From positions 1 through 7,246 of the forward strand of contig JASLCY010000392.1 of the NCBI GenBank assembly GCA_030151925.1: a DNA stretch of 7,246 bases, in the 5' to 3' direction. This DNA comes from Oligoflexus sp. Lineage in GTDB: Bacteria > Bdellovibrionota_B > Oligoflexia > Oligoflexales > Oligoflexaceae. The notes beneath the pieces are model-generated. The model made no database searches. It was not told the DNA's origin and saw only the letters and a program-made list of their open reading frames with translations. The position numbers and the translations under genes were made by a program. This document shows positions 1-7,246 of this stretch, in pieces (position 1 is the first letter of the stretch; the number at the start of each line of letters is the position of its first letter).

Positions 1-328
1 CGCGATAGTTGAAGGTCGCGATGCTGAACTGCCAGCCGTTTGGAATTTTGAGTTTGAGGGTCAGAGAGCAGTTCTTGCGGCTTTCGCTCAGCGGGATGCC
101 GGGGCCGACTTCAGCGACAAAGTCCGAGAACGTTACGGTGAACGCCTGAGCGTCGTCCGAGATGTTGGTTTGATAGGTGCTGGCATCGGGGCAGCCTGTG
201 CCGGAAGCCTGGATGCTCTTGATTTGTACGGAACCTGGAGGCGGTACGTCGGTAGCGAAGGCAGAACTGGCGAGAAGCGTAAAGGCTGCAGGGATAGCGA
301 ACTTTGCAAGATTTCCGAACATGCTCAT
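1..328 (-). CDS. Secreted DUF4360-like protein, N-terminal part (truncated by window edge)
   Basis: An open frame of 109 codons starts at an ATG (326-328) and runs off the left edge. An AAAGG Shine-Dalgarno lies about 8 bases upstream; a second ATG two codons inside (320-322) is spaced less well. Residues 1-25 form a classic Sec signal peptide: a short N-region with Lys9, a hydrophobic core and a signal peptidase I site after Ala-Phe-Ala. The mature part carries the pattern I recognise for DUF4360: a GTGCP motif (Cys46), an alternating beta-type stretch FTVTFSDF, a GPG turn, RKNC (Cys87) and PNGWQF before a YR. The two cysteines probably form a disulfide. DUF4360 proteins are secreted or periplasmic and of unknown function, usually near 200 residues, so roughly half is missing here. 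The gene stands alone behind its own sigma-54-type promoter. The family call rests on motif memory, not a search. Confidence 0.78.
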   Translation of the reverse strand, partial: MSMFGNLAKFAIPAAFTLLASSAFATDVPPPGSVQIKSIQASGTGCPDASTYQTNISDDAQAFTVTFSDFVAEVGPGIPLSESRKNCSLTLKLKIPNGWQFSIATFNYR

Positions 329-382
329 AGGAAGACCTTTCGATTGATGAGTGAGAAGCAATTTCCATCTTGCGAAAGGTAT

Positions 383-399
383 TGCAGGGCTTGTGCCAA
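383..399 (-). promoter_or_regulatory. Sigma-54 (-24/-12) promoter for the DUF4360-like gene
   Basis: The minus strand reads TTGGCACAAGCCCTGCA. This matches the RpoN consensus YTGGCACGNNNNTTGCW at nearly every key base. The invariant GG (-24) and GC (-12) are separated by exactly 10 bases, as sigma-54 requires; the only weak point is C for the first T of the -12 box. Transcription would start about 12 bases beyond the GC, leaving a leader of roughly 40 bases before the ATG at 328. Expression would then need an AAA+ enhancer-binding protein. Confidence 0.6.
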
Positions 400-401
400 G
401 A

Positions 402-468
402 CTCGAAAAACTTCGTCAGGCTGTTCTCGATTTTGTTCACAGCGATCAAATCGAGTTACATTTTCGAG
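402..468. repeat. Nested inverted repeats, candidate activator site
   Basis: Two perfect 8-base inverted repeats are nested around nearly the same centre. The inner pair is CTCGATTT (426-433) with AAATCGAG (448-455), 14 bases apart. The outer pair is CTCGAAAA (402-409) with TTTTCGAG (461-468). All four arms share CTCGA or its complement. They lie just upstream of the sigma-54-type promoter at 383-399, where an enhancer-binding protein could dock. The identity of any binding protein cannot be read from the sequence. Confidence 0.4.
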
Positions 469-578
469 ACTTAGATTTTTTTAAGTTTGGTGAGTTGGGG
501 TGTTTGCATAATTCTCCTAGGCGTTTAGCCAACTGAGATTCTCTGAGATGGCTGAGATCCGCGAAGATATTAGAAAGC

Positions 579-614
579 AAAACGCTGCTCGAAAGGCGGG
601 TTTCGTGAGCAGCG
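579..614 (-). terminator. Intrinsic terminator of the STAS gene pair
   Basis: Read on the minus strand, CGCTGCTC-AC-GAAA pairs with TTTCGAGCAGCG. This gives a 12-bp stem with a two-base bulge and a CCCGCC loop (583-614). The stem is followed by TTTTG. It begins 20 bases after the stop of the second STAS gene and separates that operon from the DUF4360 promoter region. Confidence 0.75.
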
Positions 615-633
615 CGGACGTAGTGAATAAGAT

Positions 634-1140
634 TCAAGAAGCTCGTGCCGGCCCTATTTTTTTCCTGTATCTGAGGAACGACAGATACATCTCGGGCGAC
701 TGATCGAGTTCCAGCTTGCCTCCGCACTGCGGACAAGGCGTAGAGAGTTCCGACGGAATCGAAGGGTTCTTCGGATCGATGCTCTGGTCGATCTGGTAGC
801 GGACATTCTTTTCGGTGGTGCACGAATCGCAGGCATAACGGGCGAAGAAGGATTCAACTTTGCCGGCGTCGCCTATGAACTCAGGGACGAGGTTGAAGTG
901 CTCCACGATCACGGGCGAGCATTCTCTGAGGACTAGCTGGATCTTGTTTTTGGCTACCGTGGCAATCCAGGCGTGGAGGCCATAACTATTAATACGCGTC
1001 ACCTCGGAAAGATCGGCGTAGAGAACCTGATCGGCGCAGTTATCCAGGGTACTTAGGTCGGCTCTTTCGTCGAGTTCACCTTTGACCTTAACCAAATTGC
1101 TCGACTGCCAAATAAGCTGAAAAGGGGCAGACTTTCTCAT
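634..1140 (-). CDS. STAS-like domain protein with C-terminal zinc ribbon (second of a tandem pair)
   Basis: The protein has 168 residues. Residues ~8-100 resemble a STAS/anti-sigma-antagonist fold: VKVKGELDER, then a beta strand YADLSEV and the INSYGLHAW segment, which corresponds to the DSSGLG loop of SpoIIAA. The C-terminal part has two CxxC pairs (Cys104/Cys107 and Cys136/Cys139) about 28 residues apart, as in a zinc ribbon. The position of the SpoIIAA phosphoacceptor serine is Tyr53, so partner switching by serine phosphorylation is unlikely at that site. It aligns along its whole length with the protein encoded just upstream (1159-1632), so the two are tandem paralogues. The start is an ATG with GGAG five bases upstream. 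The intergenic gap is 18 bases, so the two genes are almost certainly co-transcribed. The partner and pathway are unknown. A role as a cytoplasmic signalling adaptor is inferred from the domain type. Confidence 0.72.
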   Translation of the reverse strand: MRKSAPFQLIWQSSNLVKVKGELDERADLSTLDNCADQVLYADLSEVTRINSYGLHAWIATVAKNKIQLVLRECSPVIVEHFNLVPEFIGDAGKVESFFARYACDSCTTEKNVRYQIDQSIDPKNPSIPSELSTPCPQCGGKLELDQSPEMYLSFLRYRKKIGPARAS

Positions 1141-1158
1141 GGGGACTCCGACACGGTC

Positions 1159-1632
1159 TTAGGGGTTTTTGAAATAGAGGAACGTCTCGGGATCTTCATC
1201 GGGCAGGAGCTGGCTTCGGCAGTGCGAGCAGACCTTCTGATCGAACTCGGCGAGCAGCTGCTTTTTCGATTTGCCGGCGTCGAAGTTCTCGCTCTGCGTG
1301 TGATTGCATTTCGGGCAGATGAATTCCGAGGTAAACGAAAGGATGCTCGCGTCCTGGGTGAGGAGCGGCATCATATTTATCTGGTTGATGAAGTCGGCGG
1401 GACAGTTCTCGTAGAAGACGGTGCGGCCCCGGACCAGGCTCGTGATGAAGTTCGCCCACGCGCGGATGCCGAGCGAGTTGAAGTATTCCACGCCCTTCAT
1501 GTCGAGGATCACGCGGCCGGCGGGAACGCGGGCGAGGAGTTCGGTCAGGACCGAGCTCGACCGTTCGTCCACCGGACCTTTGAGGTTCACGAGGAGATCC
1601 TGGTTCTTCTGCTGAAGGATGTAGGTGAGCAA
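1159..1632 (-). CDS. STAS-like domain protein with C-terminal zinc ribbon (first of a tandem pair)
   Basis: The protein has 157 residues and starts at a TTG codon (1630-1632). The start is supported by GGGAG seven bases upstream; no in-frame ATG occurs before residue 46. Residues ~1-100 look like a STAS fold: VNLKGPVDER, RVILDMKGVEYFNSLGIRAW and a helix with FINQINMMP. Cysteines 106/109 (CPKC) and 135/138 (CSHC) make a two-knuckle zinc-binding C-terminus, ending in a DPETFLYF motif shared with its paralogue. The residue matching the SpoIIAA phosphoserine is Leu54. The gene follows metH by 139 bases and precedes its paralogue by 18. It may have its own promoter in that gap, but I see no clear -35/-10 pair. 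Function is unknown; scaffold or antagonist roles in a regulatory system are a guess from STAS biology. Confidence 0.72.
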   Translation of the reverse strand: MLTYILQQKNQDLLVNLKGPVDERSSSVLTELLARVPAGRVILDMKGVEYFNSLGIRAWANFITSLVRGRTVFYENCPADFINQINMMPLLTQDASILSFTSEFICPKCNHTQSENFDAGKSKKQLLAEFDQKVCSHCRSQLLPDEDPETFLYFKNP

Positions 1633-1734
1633 CGGTCGTCTCCCACAGGTGATGCTCGCGGCGTCCAGCCTTAGGGCCTTGATAGAACGAGGAAAAAGCC
1701 CTTCTACTAGTATGCTTGAATGACCCGATTTCTT

Positions 1735-1759
1735 CCAGAGGGCGACCGTAACCCTATGG
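1735..1759 (-). terminator. Weak hairpin downstream of metH
   Basis: On the minus strand CCATAGGG pairs with CCCTCTGG (seven base pairs, one internal mismatch, nine-base loop), starting 12 bases after the metH stop. No U-tract follows, so this is not a standard intrinsic terminator. It may protect the 3' end of the mRNA or cause partial termination before the STAS genes. The rest of 1633-1771 shows nothing I can name. Confidence 0.22.
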
Positions 1760-1771
1760 AATCATGAAAAA

Positions 1772-5482
<3,711 letters not shown>

Positions 5483-5493
5483 GTCTTATCCTT

Positions 5494-5520
5494 AAAGAAA
5501 ATCCCTGCTTATTTCAGGGA
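5494..5520 (-). promoter_or_regulatory. Terminator-like hairpin in the metH leader
   Basis: On the minus strand TCCCTG (5520-5515) pairs with CAGGGA (5507-5502) across a seven-base loop, followed at once by TTTTCTTT and then the metH Shine-Dalgarno AAGGA. The nearest upstream gene reads the other way (5655, plus), so no upstream minus-strand gene needs a stop here. A leader attenuator or mRNA structure is therefore more likely than a plain terminator. The stem is only six base pairs. Confidence 0.4.
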
Positions 5521-5654
5521 CGTACGAACCACCAAATCTATTTATCCATTTTATCCCATTGATAAGAATCAGGAAAGCATTCCTTCTCAGGTATTCCTCA
5601 ATTTTACCGATGAGCAATCCATTGTGTTTGATCGAGCCCCCATTTGGAGCCCCT

Positions 5655-5990
5655 ATGTTTAAAGACGGACGCCACGAAGCCAGTCGCCTGGAAGACGAGT
5701 ATTTCTACAAAAAAGACCGCGAACTTATCGACAAAATGCACGAAGAAGAGGCGCGAAAACAGGAGCTGCTGGCTCGGACGTCACACTATCATAAATGCGC
5801 CTGCTGCGGGCATGGCATGCAAGATAAGGTTCACGACGAAGTCCAGTTCCTCCAGTGCGAGAACTGCGATAACGTGCAGTTTTCGCTGCAAAACCTCGAG
5901 TCCCTCACCCAAGGCCGCAAGCTGAAGAACCTCGTGACGGATCTTTTGATTCGTAAACAGGAAGAAGAGGACCTGAAGGCGAGCGCGTGA
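5655..5990 (+). CDS. Small TFIIB-type zinc-ribbon protein with helical N-terminus
   Basis: The protein has 111 residues from the ATG at 5655, which has GGAG five bases upstream. The frame is open back to 5559, but that upstream ATG lacks a good ribosome site and adds an unrelated-looking stretch. Residues 1-45 are highly charged (ASRLEDEYFYKKDRELIDKMHEEEARKQELL) and probably a long helix or coiled coil. Residues ~47-85 follow the TFIIB-like zinc ribbon pattern: CACCGHGM, a spacer with VQFLQ, CENCDNVQF, then an L-x-x-L-like helix (QNLESL). The four likely zinc ligands are two CxxC pairs. The C-terminus is again a charged helix. Such small proteins often bind nucleic acid or other proteins, but no specific job can be assigned. 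It is divergent from metH and convergent with the PilZ gene. Confidence 0.75.
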   Translation: MFKDGRHEASRLEDEYFYKKDRELIDKMHEEEARKQELLARTSHYHKCACCGHGMQDKVHDEVQFLQCENCDNVQFSLQNLESLTQGRKLKNLVTDLLIRKQEEEDLKASA

Positions 5991-6026
5991 TTCGCCCGGA
6001 AGAGTAAGAGTTTAACGCGGAATGGT

Positions 6027-6048
6027 GAGAGACCTGCTCGGGTTTCTC
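6027..6048 (+). terminator. Weak hairpin between convergent genes
   Basis: GAGAGACC pairs with GGTTTCTC (eight pairs, one G-U, loop TGCTCG), followed on the plus strand by ATTTG. It lies 36 bases after the stop of the zinc-ribbon gene and overlaps the stop codon of the PilZ gene by two bases. The U-tract is poor in both directions, so termination efficiency is uncertain. Confidence 0.35.
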
Positions 6049-6412
6049 ATTTGCCGCGGAGGCTGTCGATGTGCGTGATGAGTTCCTGGAACGTCATGCC
6101 CGGCTGTAAGATCTTTAATCCCGCCCGATAACTATCTTCCTGAAAATCATAATCCGGTTCCTGGAGGCTGCTCCAGCGTATGCTGCATTCGACGGTGAGC
6201 GAGAGCGGGTAGCCGAAAGTAAGGACGACGATCTCGCCAGCGCGCGGTTCGTCGGAGAGCAGCAGGCCGATGCCCTTGAACGATATATCCCAAACGAGGA
6301 AGGGCACCTGCAAGCTGCGGCCGTCGCGCCAGCTCAGGAGGCCTTTGACTTCTATGGGAAGCACGGCGGCCCGGGGCTCGCAGCGCATCATAGGCCAGGT
6401 TTTGGATGACAT
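6047..6412 (-). CDS. PilZ-domain c-di-GMP-binding protein
   Basis: The protein is 121 residues, a stand-alone PilZ domain. The two c-di-GMP-binding motifs are present: RxxxR as RCEPR (Arg10, Arg14) and DxSxxG as DISFKG (Asp42, Ser44, Gly47). The later strands carry the usual YRAGLKIL. PilZ proteins bind cyclic di-GMP in the cytoplasm and alter motility, adhesion, polysaccharide export or other outputs by contacting a partner. Which partner applies here cannot be told. The ATG at 6410-6412 has GAGGG six bases upstream; a second ATG at codon 8 would keep the RxxxR motif but lacks clear support. No second domain, transmembrane segment or signal peptide is seen. It converges with the zinc-ribbon gene and is divergent from the tRNA-Leu gene. 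A sigma-28-like sequence lies upstream (see 6444-6470). Confidence 0.9.
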   Translation of the reverse strand: MSSKTWPMMRCEPRAAVLPIEVKGLLSWRDGRSLQVPFLVWDISFKGIGLLLSDEPRAGEIVVLTFGYPLSLTVECSIRWSSLQEPDYDFQEDSYRAGLKILQPGMTFQELITHIDSLRGK

Positions 6413-6443
6413 CTCTAGCCCTCGAAACAGGGAGTTCAGAAAG

Positions 6444-6470
6444 GAATCGGTATTTTGCCCAGGAAATTAA
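6444..6470 (-). promoter_or_regulatory. Possible sigma-28 (FliA-type) promoter for the PilZ gene
   Basis: On the minus strand TTAATTTC (6470-6463), 11 bases, then ACCGATTC (6451-6444). Against the flagellar sigma consensus TAAAGTTT-N11-GCCGATAA, each box matches five of eight positions, and the spacing is exact. Transcription would begin about 25 bases before the ATG. A motility link would suit a PilZ gene, but the match is marginal. Confidence 0.28.
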
Positions 6471-6534
6471 GTCGATTCACGCAGGAAGTCGCTGATTCGA
6501 CATTTTTGACGCATGCAAAATTCGACCTAATTTC
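6463..6534. repeat. Spaced inverted repeat between PilZ and tRNA-Leu genes
   Basis: GAAATTAAGTCGA (6463-6475) is repeated in inverse orientation as TCGACCTAATTTC (6522-6534), with 12 of 13 positions complementary and 46 bases between. A further ATTCGAC copy sits at 6495-6501. The left arm overlaps the possible PilZ -35 box, so an operator role is conceivable. Confidence 0.4.
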
Positions 6535-6546
6535 TTAATTTTTCCC

Positions 6547-6575
6547 TTTACTTCCACCGGGTCTTCCGCAATATT
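6547..6575 (+). promoter_or_regulatory. Candidate sigma-70-type promoter of the tRNA-Leu gene
   Basis: TTTACT (6547-6552), a 17-base spacer, then AATATT (6570-6575): four of six matches in each box with ideal spacing. An A/T-rich stretch (6517-6545) just upstream could act as an UP element. Transcription would start near 6582, giving a ~50-base leader before the mature tRNA. Confidence 0.4.
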
Positions 6576-6604
6576 TTCCTTCCCCGGAACGCCTGTTTCG
6601 AGGG

Positions 6605-6624
6605 TTGAAATCTTAGGATTTCAA
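6605..6624 (+). repeat. Perfect 8-bp inverted repeat in the pre-tRNA leader
   Basis: TTGAAATC and GATTTCAA flank a TTAG tetraloop-sized spacer and end seven bases before the mature tRNA 5' end. In the precursor this would be a hairpin beside the RNase P cleavage site; as DNA it could be an operator. There is no U-tract after it. Confidence 0.5.
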
Positions 6625-6631
6625 TGCTTAT

Positions 6632-7000
6632 GGCTCCCTGGTGGAATGGTAGACACGATGGATTAGCCCTCGGGCGAAGTGTCTGACGGTTTCGAAAGAG
6701 ACCCGAAAAAAATAAAGAGTCCACTCTCGGAGCGATCCGGGATGCAGAAATCGGGTGAATTGCTGGGAAGCTGTTAGACGCAGTGATCAGCAGCCAAGCC
6801 GCAGATGCGGAAGGTTCAGAGACTACCTGTGCTGTCGCGAGACGGCTTAAAGTACAGGAACTAGGTGAGAGTAATGCCTCGCTGAAACAGCGCCCGACCC
6901 CTCAATATCGGCAACGAGTTCAGGGTGATGATATAGTCCGTGGAAACGTCAAAATCCATTGCCGCGAGGTGTGCCGGTTCGAGTCCGGCGGGGGCTACCA
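6632..7000 (+). tRNA. tRNA-Leu (anticodon CAA) interrupted by a group I intron
   Basis: Exons 6632-6663 and 6949-7000 join to an 84-nt class II tRNA with an encoded CCA. The acceptor stem is GGCTCCC/GGGGGCT, with G-U at pairs 1-72 and 4-69. The D-arm is GTG/CAC with a GG-containing loop. The anticodon stem is ATGGA/TCCAT. A 13-base variable arm with a short stem and the T-arm GCCGG-TTCGAGT-CCGGC follow. The joined loop is TTCAAAA, so the anticodon is CAA, reading UUG leucine codons. The D-loop, long variable arm and A73 discriminator all fit leucine. A candidate promoter lies at 6547-6575 and a strong terminator directly follows. The exact 5' splice site could be one base later if the intron end did not follow the terminal-G rule; the anticodon is the same either way. 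Confidence 0.92.
6664..6948 (+). ncRNA. Group I intron (285 nt, no ORF) in the tRNA-Leu anticodon loop
   Basis: A self-splicing group I core can be drawn. P1: exon TGGAT (ending U32) pairs with GTCCA (6719-6723), giving the required U-G at the splice site. GA at 6717-6718 can pair with exon-2 TC as P10. P3: 6751-6755/6893-6897. P4: 6761-6765/6788-6792. P5: CTG/CAG (6771/6781). P6: 6799-6802/6807-6810. P7: GACTA 6821-6825/TAGTC 6934-6938, with the typical AGAGACTA and ATATAGTCC context. P8: 6899-6902/6922-6925. G6948 is the terminal omega-G. Two further hairpins, 6826-6858 (GCGA tetraloop) and 6880-6892, sit between P7 and P3. The P1 loop carries a GAAA-capped hairpin (6688-6703). No homing endonuclease is encoded, so present mobility is doubtful. 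Splicing is inferred, because the tRNA is complete only after removal. Confidence 0.88.
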
Positions 7001-7037
7001 AAAAAAGAGTCGATGGCTTTGCCGTCGGCTCTTTTTT
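7001..7037. terminator. Strong bidirectional intrinsic terminator
   Basis: GAGTCGATGG (7007-7016) pairs with CCGTCGGCTC (7022-7031), ten pairs including two G-U, around a CTTTG loop. It is flanked by A6 on the left and T6 on the right, so it has a U-tract in both directions. It begins at the base after the tRNA CCA and lies 30 bases beyond the stop of the minus-strand gene at 7067. It can end both transcripts. Confidence 0.88.
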
Positions 7038-7066
7038 AATTCGGGATACGAACCCGCCCTCAAGAA

Positions 7067-7246
7067 TCAATGGGAGAGAGCCTCGTCCCCATACCTGAAA
7101 CTCTTCAATAGTTGCATCGACTCAGCCGGGGATTTGGAGACGCTGGTCGCGCTAATCAAATCCGTGCCGGAGTCCTTCAGTTTCATCGTGACGGAGCCGG
7201 GAGACTCTTTTTCGACATTGCGGGGGTTCATCAGCGGGAGTTTCTT
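7067..7246 (-). CDS. C-terminal end of an unidentified protein (truncated by window edge)
   Basis: An open frame of 59 codons enters from the right edge and ends at TGA (7069-7067). The residues are polar and lysine/serine-rich (MNPRNVEKESPGSVTMKLKD...LLKSFRYGDEALSH). I recognise no domain. Support for this strand is the clean frame to the edge, a stop placed just before a terminator with a proper U-tract in this direction, and the absence of any ATG in the competing plus-strand frame. The competing frame shares its third codon positions, so base composition cannot decide between them. There are no membrane segments in the visible part. Confidence 0.42.
   Translation of the reverse strand, partial: KKLPLMNPRNVEKESPGSVTMKLKDSGTDLISATSVSKSPAESMQLLKSFRYGDEALSH

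Noticed and set aside
446..823. A 125-codon minus-strand frame crossing the terminator at 579-614
   Set aside because: It overlaps the zinc-ribbon end of the STAS gene in another frame and runs through a strong terminator; the translation is not protein-like.
1222..1674. A 150-codon plus-strand frame opposite the first STAS gene
   Set aside because: It is antisense to a gene with a paralogue conserved at protein level, and its translation shows no domain.
5559..5654. An upstream start that would lengthen the zinc-ribbon protein by 32 residues
   Set aside because: The added part has no charged-helix character, no good ribosome site and lies in the divergent promoter; the ATG at 5655 has GGAG at the right distance.
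5483..5654. A cobalamin, SAM or SAH riboswitch in front of metH
   Set aside because: The whole divergent gap is 172 bases and none of the conserved aptamer elements (such as a B12 box) is present; only a small hairpin is seen.
6632..7000. A tmRNA or tRNA-site prophage attachment
   Set aside because: There is no tag-peptide reading frame with a tRNA-Ala-like end, and no integrase or repeat of the tRNA 3' end is in the window. The conserved group I core explains the intervening sequence.
6861..7070. A 69-codon minus-strand frame over the tRNA with an APAGLEPAHL motif
   Set aside because: This motif is the well-known false translation of the antisense T-arm of a tRNA. The region is the tRNA-Leu and its intron.

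Overview
This window looks like a bacterial chromosome segment of moderately high GC, with small single-domain signalling genes around one long housekeeping gene. I cannot assign a species. A secreted DUF4360-type protein, STAS/zinc-ribbon proteins, a PilZ protein, a sigma-54-type promoter and a complete cobalamin-dependent methionine synthase together suggest a Bdellovibrionota/Oligoflexia or other delta-proteobacterium-like lineage. That is an inference from gene content only.

Layout from left to right. Bases 1-328 (minus) hold the N-terminal part of a secreted DUF4360-like protein; the gene runs off the left edge. Upstream of it, reading leftwards, are a well-formed -24/-12 (sigma-54) promoter and nested inverted repeats that could bind an activator. 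A strong intrinsic terminator (579-614) closes a minus-strand pair of paralogous STAS-plus-zinc-ribbon genes (634-1140 and 1159-1632). These two genes are only 18 bases apart and lie downstream of metH (1772-5482, minus), a full-length 1236-residue MetH with all four modules and all recognisable ligands. The metH leader carries a terminator-like hairpin just before its ribosome binding site. Divergent from metH is a 111-residue protein with a helical N-terminus and a TFIIB-like zinc ribbon (5655-5990, plus). It converges on a PilZ c-di-GMP receptor gene (6047-6412, minus).

The most unusual element is at 6632-7000: a tRNA-Leu gene with a CAA anticodon, split in its anticodon loop by a 285-nt group I intron without an open reading frame. 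The conserved P3-P8 core can be drawn by hand. Two extra hairpins between P7 and P3 look more like subgroup IA than the IC3 type usual for bacterial tRNA introns. A strong, probably bidirectional terminator follows (7001-7037). It is shared with the 3' end of an unidentified minus-strand gene that enters from the right edge (7067-7246).

Functionally, metH is the only metabolic gene: it makes methionine and regenerates tetrahydrofolate. The STAS pair and PilZ protein are probable signalling adaptors, PilZ responding to c-di-GMP. No CRISPR array, insertion sequence, integrase or phage gene is visible. The gaps between genes contain only the regulatory structures listed.
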